Positions 42,868 through 52,420 are shown, counted from the stretch's first letter. The stretch is DNA of 64,000 nucleotides from Sphingomonas sp. G-3-2-10 (GCF_012927115.1 NZ_JABBFY010000001.1:1736001-1800000), one strand, 5' to 3'. Made by a program: numbers and translations. Notes: generated by a model not told the origin, from the sequence alone.

Positions 42868-44502
42868 ATGGATCAGCACGACAATCGCGGCAACGCGGCG
42901 GCACAGGATGGCGTCCATCGCCTGGATGCGCTGGTGATCGGCACCGGCTTCGGCGGCATGTATGCGCTCCACCGTGCGCGCGGCATGGGCCTCGACGTAC
43001 TGGCGATCGAGGCCGGCGACGATGTCGGCGGCACCTGGTACTGGAACCGCTATCCCGGTGCGCGCTGCGACGTGATGAGCATCGACTACAGCTATTCCTT
43101 TTCCGACGAGATCCAGCAGGAATGGACATGGTCCGAACAATTCGCCGCGCAGCCCGAGATCCTGGCCTATGCCCGCTTCGTCGCCGACAAGCTCGACCTG
43201 AAGCGCGATATCCGGTTCGAAACCCGCGCCACTTCCGTCGAATATGACGACGAAGCCTGTATCTGGCGGATCGAAACCAACCGCGGCGACGTGTTCGAAG
43301 CGAATTACTGCCTGATGGCCACCGGCCCGCTGTCGGTTCCCAAGCAGATCGACATTCCGGGTGCGAGCAAGTTCAAGGGCGAGATCTACCTTTCCGGCAA
43401 ATACCCGCACCATCCCGTCGACCTGAAGGGCAAGCGCGTCGCGGTGATCGGCACGGGATCGTCGGGCATCCAGATCGTGCCCGTGGTCGCCGAACAGGCC
43501 GAACAACTCTATGTCTTCCAGCGCACGCCCAGCTTCACCCTGCCGATGCGCAACCGCAAGCTGGACGACGCCTATGTCGCACACATCAAGGCGCATTACC
43601 CAGGCCTTCGCGCCGTCGCGCGGCATTCGCTGACCGGCGGCGTCCGCCCGATCTCCACTCGCCCGCTGTTCAGCATCCCCCCCGAGGAGCGTGAGCAACT
43701 GATGGAGGAAGCCTGGGCGCATAGCGGCCTCCGCTTCCTCGGTCTCTTCTCCGATCTGCTGACCAATCGCGAAGCCAATGAAGTCGTCGCCGAGTTCGTG
43801 CGCGGCAAGATCGCCGAAGTGGTCGATGATCCCGACACCGCGCGCCGCCTGACGCCGCGCGGCTATCCGATCTTCGCGCGCCGCCCCTGCCTCGATACCG
43901 GCTATTACGAGGCGTATAACCGCAGCAACGTCACGCTGATGGATTGTCTCGAGGATCCGATCGTCGAGATCACCGAGACCGGCATCCGCACCGGCAACAC
44001 CGAAGTCGAAGTGGACGTCATCATCGCCGCGATCGGTTACGACGCGCTGACGGGCGCGATGCTGTCGATCGACATCAAGGGCAAGGGGGGCCGCAGCCTC
44101 AACGAGAAATGGGCCGAGGGCGGCCGCTCCTATCTCGGCCTGATGATCGAGGGCTTCCCCAACATGTTCGTGATCGCGGGTCCCAACGGGCCTTCTGCAT
44201 TGGCGAACTTCATCCTGCTCAACGAACAGAATGTCGACTGGGTGTGCGATTGCATCACCCATATGCGCACCAATGGCCTCCGCGCGATCGAAGCCGATCT
44301 GGACGCCGAGGACCGCTGGATGCGCAAGGTGACCGAACTGGGCTCGCGCTCGCTCTATCCGACCGCCAACACATGGTACACCGGCGCGAACGTGCCCGGA
44401 AAACCGCGCGTCTTCCCGGTCTATATCGGCGGGTTCGGCCGGTATCGCGAGATCTGCAGCGATGCGGCCGCCGAGGGCTATCGCGGCTTCAGCTTCGTCT
44501 GA
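42868..44502 (+). CDS. Flavin-containing Baeyer-Villiger-type monooxygenase
   Basis: A 544-residue FAD/NADPH monooxygenase of the cyclohexanone-monooxygenase group. The FAD motif GTGFGGMYALHRAR is near residue 33, and the NADPH motif IGTGSSGIQIVP near 195. Between them the fingerprint usually written F-x-G-x-x-x-H-x-x-x-(F/W)-P appears as FKGEIYLSGKYP: the His is Leu and the Trp is Tyr. A GGTWYWNRYPGARCD segment is typical of the class. It would insert oxygen next to a ketone to form an ester or lactone. It lies 110 bases after the CoA ligase with its own ribosome site, so it may have its own promoter. Confidence 0.92.
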   Translation: MDQHDNRGNAAAQDGVHRLDALVIGTGFGGMYALHRARGMGLDVLAIEAGDDVGGTWYWNRYPGARCDVMSIDYSYSFSDEIQQEWTWSEQFAAQPEILAYARFVADKLDLKRDIRFETRATSVEYDDEACIWRIETNRGDVFEANYCLMATGPLSVPKQIDIPGASKFKGEIYLSGKYPHHPVDLKGKRVAVIGTGSSGIQIVPVVAEQAEQLYVFQRTPSFTLPMRNRKLDDAYVAHIKAHYPGLRAVARHSLTGGVRPISTRPLFSIPPEEREQLMEEAWAHSGLRFLGLFSDLLTNREANEVVAEFVRGKIAEVVDDPDTARRLTPRGYPIFARRPCLDTGYYEAYNRSNVTLMDCLEDPIVEITETGIRTGNTEVEVDVIIAAIGYDALTGAMLSIDIKGKGGRSLNEKWAEGGRSYLGLMIEGFPNMFVIAGPNGPSALANFILLNEQNVDWVCDCITHMRTNGLRAIEADLDAEDRWMRKVTELGSRSLYPTANTWYTGANVPGKPRVFPVYIGGFGRYREICSDAAAEGYRGFSFV

Positions 44503-44547
44503 TGGCCCCCAATATGATTGGCGCCTTCATCAGCGTCAGTCGGAGCG

Positions 44548-44988
44548 CTAGACCGGATCCCGAAGCAGCGGAGCCAGCGCAAGCGGCGTGACGATCGCGG
44601 CGAGAACCCCGCCATAAACGGCCTTCGCCGCGACGAAGACGGGCAGCGCGACGCTCATATCGGGCTGCACCAGCGCGATCAGGCCGGTGCCGGCGGCCGC
44701 CGCCGCGACCGCCGTCGCGAAGGCTCGAAGCACCGGCCTGCCCGGCACGACCCGTTCCCCGAACCCGGCGATGCGCCCCGCCGCCAGCCGCTTGCGGGTG
44801 AGCAATCCCGGCACCAGCGTCCCCATGAACGCCACCATGAAGCTTTGCGGCGCCATGTCGAACAGCACGTCGCGGGCCGCCAGATCGATCGACTCCCGGC
44901 CACCGAAGACCAGCAGCGCGAAGGCGACGCTCAACACCGCGTTGATCGCGATGCTGATCGCCGTCTCGCTCACCACATAGCGGCGCAA
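44548..44988 (-). CDS. Small hypothetical integral membrane protein
   Basis: A 146-residue product with four hydrophobic segments: INAVLSVAFALLVFGG, the stretch around SFMVAFMGTLVPGLL, FATAVAAAAAGTGLIALV and GGVLAAIVTPLALAPLL. No family is recognised. It would begin at a TTG (44988) only a base after the rhamnosidase stop, or at the GTG at 44976, so translation is probably coupled to that gene. Position suggests a minor role in the glycoside locus, such as export of sugars or membrane anchoring, but this is a guess. The antisense frame at 44518-45012 is not coding. Confidence 0.65.
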   Translation of the reverse strand: MRRYVVSETAISIAINAVLSVAFALLVFGGRESIDLAARDVLFDMAPQSFMVAFMGTLVPGLLTRKRLAAGRIAGFGERVVPGRPVLRAFATAVAAAAAGTGLIALVQPDMSVALPVFVAAKAVYGGVLAAIVTPLALAPLLRDPV

Positions 44989-44989
44989 T

Positions 44990-47900
44990 TCAACGCACCC
45001 CGAGCAATATGACCGGTCCGATCAGGCCCGATGGGCGCAGCGGTGCATCGGGGCGATAAGTCGGCGCGGCGACGAACGCGATCTTGCGCGCATCCGGCTG
45101 GGCATCGCCGATCAGGCGATTGACCCAAAGATTGGCGACGCGGACTTCGATCGTGTTGGCCCCCTTGCGCGTCGCATGGCCGATATTGAGCCGGTAGGGC
45201 GCGTGCCACGCCGTCCCGACCGGCTGGCCGTTGATCCGCACCTCCGCGACATCGCCGACCTTGCCCAGATCGAGCGCCAGCGGCGTACCTGGCTTCACGC
45301 CGCGCGGCAGCGTGAAGCTGCTCGAATAGGTCGCGACGCCGGAGAAATAGCGGATGCCCGGATCGGCGCTGGTCTCCAGCGGCGTAAGCGTCGCCATCGC
45401 CGTCGAAGCGGGCGCGCCACGGCCGGGCTGGAAGCCGACGTTCCACCTCGCCGAAAGCGTCGCCAGCGGTTCGTATCGCGTCGCCGCGATCTCGGCAGAT
45501 GCCGCCACCGCAGGCTTGCGGAACACCACGAACACAGACTCCTCGGCCGCGATGTCCAGCGGCACGATCGTCCGCCCGCCCTCGATCCGGTACGATACCG
45601 GCACGCGCTTCCCGCTGTCGGCAAACCAGAGTTCGGGCGCCTTGCCGGTCACGCGGAAACTCGCATCGACCCTGGCCTCGCGATCGGCGCGGTTGCTGAC
45701 GAAATAGATCTCGCCATCGTCCAGTCTGCGATGGACGAACAGCAGGTCCTGCGCACCCGCCACGTCGAAATCCGGCGCGAGACCGGTTTGCGCGATCCCC
45801 TCGGCCACGCTCTTCGCCGCGATCACCCGTCCGCCAGACCAGAGCCGGCCGACCAGCGCGTCGAATTCGGCCTTGTCATCCGCGAGGCTGGGCGAGCGCT
45901 CGGGCGCCTGCCCCACGATCTTCGCACCTGCATCCGCCAGCGCCGCGATCCGCCGGAGCACCGGCAGCGTCATCCGCCGGCTCGTCCCGCCCAGATAGAG
46001 GAAGCGATAGCGCGCGCCGCCCTTCGCGACGATCTCGCCATTCTCGACGCTCAACTGGTCCGCCAGCGCGCCCGGGCTGACATAGTCCCAGCCATAGCCC
46101 GCGGGCATGTCATCCAGTGGCGCTTGCGCGTTCAGCGCGGTGATCGGCGCTTCCTCGCCATAGAAGTAACCGATGTCGGCCACGTTGCGGCCCTGCTGGA
46201 GCAGGAAGCTGGATCGCGAGATATAGTCGATCCACGGCCGCGCCATCTCCGCCCATGTCTCGTGCCGGTTGAAATACTGGCCGAAGATGGCGAGGCTCAG
46301 GCCCGGCGCCTTGTCGTCCGCAGGCTGGTGGACCGAAGTGTGGATCACCGGCCGGTTCACGCCATGCGCGAATTCCAGATCGATCACTCGCCGCAAATCC
46401 GCCGGCGCGAAGGCCCAGGGCGAAAAGGCCGAGGTCATCGATTCCGCTGCGACGACATTCTGGCCATAGATATGCGCCACCGACGCCGCGCCGCGAATGT
46501 CGCCGATCAGCGTGGGGCGCGGCGCTTCGCCCTTGGTGAAGGTCCACATCGCCGCCATCGGCACATCGGCATGCGCGCGCATCGCCATGTCGTCGCCCAG
46601 CAGCGGGCGGCCATTCTCCAACGCTTCGCCGTAAAGCGTCAGCCCCTGTTCCTTCGCGATCCTGGCGATGGTGCCGTAATGCTCGCTGGCCAGCAGATCG
46701 GCGAGCGTGCGGCGATAGTCGTAGAGGAAGGCATCGGACTTCGCCGTCGATCCCACCACTGTCCCCGCCAGGGCCGGCAGCCACGGCACGGGATCATAGC
46801 CGCGCAATCGCCTGAACGCGTCGATCAGCTTCGGCGTCCAGTTCGCGTCGCCCACTTCGATACTGTCGGTCAGCAGCGCGCGCAGGCCCGGCGCACCCGC
46901 CGCCGCGTCGCGATACATGCCGAGATAGGTGTCGAGATAGCGACGCACGGCCTCGCCATCATATTTGTCGACTTCCAGCCCGGTCGCTTCGGGCGTGGCC
47001 GGATGGTTGGTCTTGCCGGTCAGCGAATAGCCGAAACGCACGATCCGCCAGCGCCCCTTGGGCGGCGTCCAGTCGAGCGTCCCGTCGGGGCGCAGCTTGC
47101 CGCTCAGATCGATCACGCCCGCCGGATCGATCCCCGGTGCGTCGGGCGCCTCGCCCAGCGCATAGTAATCGGCAACGGTCGAAAAGCCCGCCTTGGCTTC
47201 GAACCGGTCGATCCGCGGCTGGGCCGACAGGCTGAACTCGCCTACCCTCACCGTCGGCGAAGGCGGGCCCTTGGCGAAGATATCGATCATCACCGCGCCC
47301 GGGGCGGGGCGGGCCAGACCGACCTGCTTCGGCGCGGTGTTGGGCGCGAGCGTCACGCGGAACGCGCTGGCCTCGACCGGCGCGAACGCCACCGTGGTCG
47401 GAACGCTGGTCAGCGGGAAGATCGCCACCTTGCGCCACGCCCCCGCGACTTCGGCTTCCAGCACCGGCTGGAACTCGGGATCGCCGAACGGCGGCACGGC
47501 GTTAGGAATGAAGAAGGTCGCGCTGCGGATACTCTGCGGCTTGGCATAGCGGACGAGCAACTGGCCGGGCTGAGCGGGCGTGCCGCGCGGCACTTCGACA
47601 CCGGTCTCGAACCTGCCATCGGCGATCCGGCCCGCATCGACCGTGCCCGCCGCCGTTTCGGCCACCGGAACCGCCAGCGCACCGCCCGCCGCCAGCGGAT
47701 AGGCCAGCACCCGCACCTCGCCATAATGATCCGGCGCATGGGCGGAAATCTCGCCCAGCGCGGCATGGCTATCGGTGATCCCGGCATCCTGGAATGCGCC
47801 GGTCGCGCTCGGCGGCGCGGCCAGACGGATCGGCGTGCGCTGGCCGCCGTCGATCTCGGTCTCGGACCAGACCAGCTTCTTCATTGCGTCCCCGGGCTTC

Positions 47901-48319
47901 ACCCACGGGCCACCGGTTTCGCTCCAGCCCGGCGAGGCGGCGATGGCGAATTCGAGGTCGAGCGCATGGGCGCGAGTCAGCGCGAAGGAAAAGGCTCGCT
48001 TCCATCCCGGCGTCATGAATGCCAGCCGCTCGGCGACGATCTGCGGCGCGCCGAGCGATGCGTCGAAATTCTGCACCCCGCCGATGCCGACGCGCTTCAT
48101 CCAGTCGAGATCCTTCGCGATCCCATCCTCGGTGATGTTGCCGTTCAGCCAGTGCCACCACACGCGCGGCCGGGCGCTGTTCGGCGGGTTCACGAACCCC
48201 TCGAACAATGCATCGGCGGCCTGAGGCGCGGCCGTGGCCGGCGCGAGCTGCGGCGATGCCGCGGTGGTGACGAGCAATGCCGCGAACAGCGCGACTGCGA
48301 ACGGAGCCCTGGATGCCAC
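44990..48319 (-). CDS. Exported GH106-type alpha-L-rhamnosidase
   Basis: A large exported glycoside hydrolase of 1109 residues. The GTG at 48319 after AGGGAG starts a signal peptide (APFAVALFAALLVTTAAS). The motif RPRVWWHWLNGNITEDGIAKDLDWMKRVGIGG at residues ~50-82 is the hallmark of the GH106-like rhamnosidase group, followed by the TIM-barrel and beta-sandwich domains. The C-terminal part (~950-1100) has a galactose-binding-like fold (LALDLGKVGDVAEVRINGQPVG). Length fits GH106. It should remove terminal rhamnose from plant glycosides in the periplasm or outside. It is downstream of GH1 and esterase genes in one operon. Confidence 0.9.
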   Translation of the reverse strand: MASRAPFAVALFAALLVTTAASPQLAPATAAPQAADALFEGFVNPPNSARPRVWWHWLNGNITEDGIAKDLDWMKRVGIGGVQNFDASLGAPQIVAERLAFMTPGWKRAFSFALTRAHALDLEFAIAASPGWSETGGPWVKPGDAMKKLVWSETEIDGGQRTPIRLAAPPSATGAFQDAGITDSHAALGEISAHAPDHYGEVRVLAYPLAAGGALAVPVAETAAGTVDAGRIADGRFETGVEVPRGTPAQPGQLLVRYAKPQSIRSATFFIPNAVPPFGDPEFQPVLEAEVAGAWRKVAIFPLTSVPTTVAFAPVEASAFRVTLAPNTAPKQVGLARPAPGAVMIDIFAKGPPSPTVRVGEFSLSAQPRIDRFEAKAGFSTVADYYALGEAPDAPGIDPAGVIDLSGKLRPDGTLDWTPPKGRWRIVRFGYSLTGKTNHPATPEATGLEVDKYDGEAVRRYLDTYLGMYRDAAAGAPGLRALLTDSIEVGDANWTPKLIDAFRRLRGYDPVPWLPALAGTVVGSTAKSDAFLYDYRRTLADLLASEHYGTIARIAKEQGLTLYGEALENGRPLLGDDMAMRAHADVPMAAMWTFTKGEAPRPTLIGDIRGAASVAHIYGQNVVAAESMTSAFSPWAFAPADLRRVIDLEFAHGVNRPVIHTSVHQPADDKAPGLSLAIFGQYFNRHETWAEMARPWIDYISRSSFLLQQGRNVADIGYFYGEEAPITALNAQAPLDDMPAGYGWDYVSPGALADQLSVENGEIVAKGGARYRFLYLGGTSRRMTLPVLRRIAALADAGAKIVGQAPERSPSLADDKAEFDALVGRLWSGGRVIAAKSVAEGIAQTGLAPDFDVAGAQDLLFVHRRLDDGEIYFVSNRADREARVDASFRVTGKAPELWFADSGKRVPVSYRIEGGRTIVPLDIAAEESVFVVFRKPAVAASAEIAATRYEPLATLSARWNVGFQPGRGAPASTAMATLTPLETSADPGIRYFSGVATYSSSFTLPRGVKPGTPLALDLGKVGDVAEVRINGQPVGTAWHAPYRLNIGHATRKGANTIEVRVANLWVNRLIGDAQPDARKIAFVAAPTYRPDAPLRPSGLIGPVILLGVR

Positions 48320-48338
48320 GCCGATTACTCCCTGCTTC

Positions 48339-49283
48339 CTACTTCGCCGGCTTCAGCAAGCCGCGTGTCTCCAGCCACAGGCGGAACTGGTCCATCACCG
48401 CCGCCGATGTCGTCCCCGGCTTGCCCACGCCAAAGCCGTGGTCGCCCTTCTCGTAATAATGCAGCTCCACCGGGCGCTTCGCCGCCTGCCACGACTGGAC
48501 GAGACCAAAGCCGCGTCCCCCGAACAGCCCGTCATCGGCAGCGATCGCTACGAACAAGGGCGCGGCGTCGGCCGGGACTTCGGCGCTATTCATCGGCGGA
48601 TAGATTGCGCCGGTGAAGGCCGGCCGCGCCGCCGGATCGTTGGCCAGTGTCGCCGCCAGCGCGGTCATGGCGCCGGCGGAGAAGCCGATCATGCCGATTC
48701 GATCGGGATCGATGCCCCATTCCCCCGAACGCGCGCGGATCAGCCGGATCGCGGCCTGCGCATCGGCGACGGCAGGCGGAAAATAGGCGACCGGCACATC
48801 GCCCACCGTACGCGGACGGCTCAGCAGATCGCCCATGCGCCGCCCGATCGTCGCCTGCATCTCGGGCAGCGAACGCGGCGTGGCGTCGACACGGTATTTG
48901 AGGACGAACGCCGCGATCCCGTGATCCGCCAGCCATTGCGCGACGTTCCAGCCCTCGAGCTGCATCGCCAGCATGTAATAGGCGCCACCCGGCGCCACGA
49001 TCACCGCCGCGCCGGTCGCCTTCTTCGGATCGGGCAGATAGGCGGTGATCGTCGGGCGCGTGACGTTGCGGACCACCGCGTCGCCGTTGATCGACAGCCA
49101 TTGCTCGGGAAGCGCGGCAGGATCCGAACCCGGCGCCACGCCGGTGTAGAGCGGGATCGCGTCCTTCTGGTCCGGCGCGGCAAGCTCGGCGAAGCGGAAC
49201 GCTCCCGGCGGCGGCGCGGTCTGGCCGAACGCGGGCACGGCAAGCAGCAGCGGCAGCGCCGCCAGCACGAATTTCAGGCGCAT
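48339..49283 (-). CDS. Exported alpha/beta-hydrolase (acetylxylan-esterase-like)
   Basis: A 314-residue secreted esterase. ATG 49283 with GAGGAGAGAG begins a signal peptide (FVLAALPLLLAVPAFG). The serine hydrolase triad is visible: Ser in GFSAGAM, Asp in IAADDGLFG and His in EKGDHGFGVG. The oxyanion segment is VAPGGAYYMLA. It resembles BD-FAE/acetylxylan-esterase-type enzymes that remove acetyl or feruloyl groups from sugars. It lies 10 bases after the GH1 gene and 19 bases before the rhamnosidase gene, hence it probably deacylates the glycoside. Confidence 0.92.
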   Translation of the reverse strand: MRLKFVLAALPLLLAVPAFGQTAPPPGAFRFAELAAPDQKDAIPLYTGVAPGSDPAALPEQWLSINGDAVVRNVTRPTITAYLPDPKKATGAAVIVAPGGAYYMLAMQLEGWNVAQWLADHGIAAFVLKYRVDATPRSLPEMQATIGRRMGDLLSRPRTVGDVPVAYFPPAVADAQAAIRLIRARSGEWGIDPDRIGMIGFSAGAMTALAATLANDPAARPAFTGAIYPPMNSAEVPADAAPLFVAIAADDGLFGGRGFGLVQSWQAAKRPVELHYYEKGDHGFGVGKPGTTSAAVMDQFRLWLETRGLLKPAK

Positions 49284-49293
49284 TTCTCTCTCC

Positions 49294-50601
49294 TCAGAGC
49301 GCGTTGCGTTTGGCAATCGCGGCATAGACGGCGGCGCTCGGCTTGGGCGTCCGCCTGAAGGTTTTCCGGTCGACCGCGACCAGCCCGAAATGCGGGCGAT
49401 AGCCGAACACCCACTCGAAATTGTCGAGCAGCGACCAGTGGACATAGCCCTTCACCGGCACGCCGTCGTCCATCGCCGCCTTGAGTTCCTTCAGCGCGGC
49501 GGGGATCAGTTCGGCGCGGATCGTGTCGTCGTCGGTGCCCACGCCATGTTCGGTGACGATCACCGGTAGCCCGGTCGCCCGATGTGCATAGCGAACCGCG
49601 CCGGCGAGCGATGGCGCATGGACTTCGCTGCCCAGGAAATTGCGCTTCGATCCCGCGGGCGCAGGCATCCGGCCGTTCGCATCGATCCGGCTGCGCTCGT
49701 AATTCTGGACGCCGATGAAATCGTCGCCCTTTGCCGCCTCCAGCCACGCGCCATAGAGATCGGCGCGGATCGCATCGCGCTTGCTGTTCGGACCGACGGC
49801 CTCCTCGTCGATGATCGCCAGCGTCACGCCGACGGGCAGGTCCGGACGCACCGCCTTGATCGCCGCCTTGCCCTGCTTGTGCCCCGCGATCATCAGCGGG
49901 AGCATCGTGTCGACATCCTCGGCATTGGCGACATTGGCCGCGCCGAATTTGGGCGTGCCGGTGACCTTCGCCGCCGCCGCCAGCATCGCGCGCTGCGCGT
50001 CGATCACCGGCGCGGGCAGTCCGACCGAGCGGAGCAGGCGCAGCAGGTTCGGCTCGTTCAGCGTCATCGCATAGCCGATCCCGCCCGCCAGATGCCGCGC
50101 GGCGCGATCGCAGAAGCGAGCGAACAGTTCGGGCGCCTGCGGGTTGGTCCAGCCTCCGGCAGCCGCGAACCAGCGCGGGCTGGTGAAATGGTTGAACGTC
50201 ACCATCGGCGTCAGGCCGCGTGCATGGCAGCCGTCGATCATCGCCTTGTAGTGATCGAGCATCGCGATCGAGAAACGGCCCGGCTCGGGCTCGATCCGCG
50301 CCCATTCGAGCGAGAAGCGATAGGAATTGAGGCCGAGCGATTTCACCAGATCCAGGTCGGTCCGCCACAATTCAAAGCTGTTGACCGCGTCGCCCGAAGG
50401 TTCGGTGAAGACGGTCGGCTTGATATTCTCGAGCAGCCACAGGTCGGAATTGACGTTGTTGCCTTCGACCTGATGCCCGGCGGTCGCCGCGCCCCACAGA
50501 AATCCCTTGGGGAATTTGGCGCTGCCCTGCGTGCGGGCCAGCGCCGGCATCGCCAGCGTGGCGCCTGCGGCAACGAGCAGCGTACGGCGATCGATCGTCA
50601 T
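49294..50601 (-). CDS. GH1 beta-glucosidase with N-terminal export signal
   Basis: A 435-residue glycoside hydrolase family 1 enzyme. The acid/base Glu is in YAMTLNEPN and the nucleophile Glu in VIVTEHGVGTDDD (TEHG rather than TENG). FPKGFLWGAATAGHQVEG and YRFSLEWARIEPEPG are standard family 1 motifs. The N-terminus MTIDRRTLLVAAGATLAMPALA has a twin-arginine and hydrophobic core, so export by Tat is possible. The ATG directly abuts the upstream esterase stop (TGAATG). It would cleave beta-glucosides after rhamnose is removed. Confidence 0.95.
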   Translation of the reverse strand: MTIDRRTLLVAAGATLAMPALARTQGSAKFPKGFLWGAATAGHQVEGNNVNSDLWLLENIKPTVFTEPSGDAVNSFELWRTDLDLVKSLGLNSYRFSLEWARIEPEPGRFSIAMLDHYKAMIDGCHARGLTPMVTFNHFTSPRWFAAAGGWTNPQAPELFARFCDRAARHLAGGIGYAMTLNEPNLLRLLRSVGLPAPVIDAQRAMLAAAAKVTGTPKFGAANVANAEDVDTMLPLMIAGHKQGKAAIKAVRPDLPVGVTLAIIDEEAVGPNSKRDAIRADLYGAWLEAAKGDDFIGVQNYERSRIDANGRMPAPAGSKRNFLGSEVHAPSLAGAVRYAHRATGLPVIVTEHGVGTDDDTIRAELIPAALKELKAAMDDGVPVKGYVHWSLLDNFEWVFGYRPHFGLVAVDRKTFRRTPKPSAAVYAAIAKRNAL

Positions 50602-51441
50602 TCAAAGCGCTCCGATAAAGCTGGCGATCTCGTCGGTCAGCCGCGTGTCCGCGGTGCCGATGTGACAGCCCATGCTGAAATGATTGTGCCCGCTCGCGAT
50701 GTACGCGCGCGGCATCTGGCCATGCGTGTCGAGCCGGGCTGCGAGCAGCCCCAGCGTCTCGGCCTGAAAGCGCGGAGGATCGAATTCGGCGCAGGCGACG
50801 AACAGCGGCACCTCGCTGGCGACCACCGCTTCGCGCGGCATCCGCGCCGCATACATATCCGGCGCGCCGTAATAGAGCGTGTCGCGATCATCGAGCGGCG
50901 TGAAGCCGTACAGGCCCGACAGTAGCCCCACGCCCGCCAGTCCGGTGTCCCCGGCGGCAAGCCGCAGATGCGTCGCGACATGCACCGCGCCCGCCGAAGT
51001 GCCGATCGCTACGATCCGGTCAGGGTCGCCGCCATGCGCCGCCGCATTGGCCTTCAGCCAGTCGACCGCGGCGCCGACATCCTCGCCGCCGGCCGGCCAG
51101 CCGCATTCGGGCGCCAGCCGGTAATTCATCACAGCGCCCAGCATCCCCGCTCGCGCCGCCCAGCGGCCGACATTCGCGCCATAGGGATGATCGGGCGCGC
51201 ATTTCTCGCCACGGATGAAACCGCCGCCATGCACCCATAGCAGCACCGGCGCGGGGCCGGACGCACCCTTCGCCCGGTACAGATCGAGCCGATGCCGCGG
51301 ATGCTCGCCATAGGGCAGATCCGCTGCATCGACCGGATGCCCGGCTGCGAGCTGTTCCTGTTCGCCGCGATACAGGTCCTGCACCGCCGCCAGCACATCC
51401 GGTCCCAGCACCCGGCCCATCGCGGCGATCGCATCGCTCAT
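50602..51441 (-). CDS. Alpha/beta-hydrolase, HSL-type esterase
   Basis: A 279-residue esterase with HSL/carboxylesterase features: oxyanion motif VHGGGF, nucleophile in GTSAGAVHV, Asp in CAEFDPPRF and His in SGHNHFSMG. No signal peptide is evident, so it is probably cytoplasmic. The ATG overlaps the stop of the metallo-beta-lactamase gene (ATGA). Substrate may be an acylated sugar or aglycone ester. Confidence 0.93.
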   Translation of the reverse strand: MSDAIAAMGRVLGPDVLAAVQDLYRGEQEQLAAGHPVDAADLPYGEHPRHRLDLYRAKGASGPAPVLLWVHGGGFIRGEKCAPDHPYGANVGRWAARAGMLGAVMNYRLAPECGWPAGGEDVGAAVDWLKANAAAHGGDPDRIVAIGTSAGAVHVATHLRLAAGDTGLAGVGLLSGLYGFTPLDDRDTLYYGAPDMYAARMPREAVVASEVPLFVACAEFDPPRFQAETLGLLAARLDTHGQMPRAYIASGHNHFSMGCHIGTADTRLTDEIASFIGAL

Positions 51442-52418
51442 CGCGCGCAGCCGATATCGAAGCTCGACAGATCGCGCGCCAGATCGACTGGCCCGAAATA
51501 GCCTAGCCGCACGCCCGCGCGCAGGCCCGGTTCGGCTTCCGACAGCGGCCCCGGCACTGCGAAATGGGTCAGCACCAGCCGCGCGACATTCGCCTTCGCC
51601 GCCAGCTTGCCGAGATCCGCTGCGGTCAGATGATGCGTGCTCAGATGCTGCGACATCTGTGCGAACATGCCCTCGGGCGCGTCCGTCCGCCGCTTGCGGA
51701 TATCGGCGAGCAGCCGCTCCAGATCGATGACTTCGCTGACCAGCATGTCGCTGCCCATCGCCAGCGTTTCCACGGCGGCGCTCGGCCCGGTATCGCCGGT
51801 ATAGGTGATGCTGCGCCCGCCCAGCTCGAACCGATAGCTCAGCGAAACGCCTTCGTTCTTCGCATCGCCCTCATGATCGAAATGCGAATTGGCGACCGCA
51901 CGGACAGTGAGATCGCCGAGCGCGAACCTCGCGCCATCGCCAATCTCCACCACCGCGACCGAGTCCGCCGGGGACGGCGGCGGCACGCCAAGGCCGAAGC
52001 CGATCCGCGAAGGCGGCCCCATCGAAGCCACGATGCCGTCCACCACTTGCCGGGTGCCCGGCGGGCCATAGACGGTCAGCTTGCCGGGAAACTGGTTCAT
52101 CCAGCGCAGCCCGATTGCCGCCGCCAGTCCGCCGCTGTGATCGAGATGCAGATGGCTGATCAGCACGGTATCGACCGCGCCCATCTGCACACCGATTTTC
52201 GCCATCTGACCGACCGTGCCGTCGCCGGTGTCGACCAGGATGTGACGATCGCCCGCCACCAGCAGGTTCGCCGGTTCCGAACGCTCCGGAGTGGGTACCG
52301 GCCCGCCGGCGGTTCCGAGGGTGATCCAGCGAAAGGCCGGGCATGCCGTCTCCGCCGCCGCCGGTACGGCGCAGGTCAGCGCCGCCGCAACGGTCAGGAT
52401 CGCCCTCGAAAGCGTCAC
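51438..52418 (-). CDS. Exported metallo-beta-lactamase-fold hydrolase
   Basis: A 326-residue MBL-fold enzyme with a signal peptide (AILTVAAALTCAVPAAA). The metal motif HLHLDHSGG, an Asp in TYTGDTGPS, and a late His in THHLTAADL are all present. RNase Z-like arylsulfatase and phosphodiesterase/lactonase enzymes share this arrangement. I start it at GTG 52418, eight bases after the GGAGGGGAGG site and two bases after the receptor stop; the frame further upstream is antisense-like noise. It is the second gene of the receptor-led operon and probably acts in the periplasm on the imported compound. Confidence 0.92.
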   Translation of the reverse strand: MTLSRAILTVAAALTCAVPAAAETACPAFRWITLGTAGGPVPTPERSEPANLLVAGDRHILVDTGDGTVGQMAKIGVQMGAVDTVLISHLHLDHSGGLAAAIGLRWMNQFPGKLTVYGPPGTRQVVDGIVASMGPPSRIGFGLGVPPPSPADSVAVVEIGDGARFALGDLTVRAVANSHFDHEGDAKNEGVSLSYRFELGGRSITYTGDTGPSAAVETLAMGSDMLVSEVIDLERLLADIRKRRTDAPEGMFAQMSQHLSTHHLTAADLGKLAAKANVARLVLTHFAVPGPLSEAEPGLRAGVRLGYFGPVDLARDLSSFDIGCAR

Positions 52419-52420
52419 GT

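Noticed and set aside
45176..48616. A 1146-codon plus-strand open frame opposite the rhamnosidase gene
   Set aside because: It is the antisense shadow of a real GH106 gene with signal peptide and family motifs; its composition is Arg/Ala/Gly/Asp-rich without domains, as expected in GC-rich DNA.
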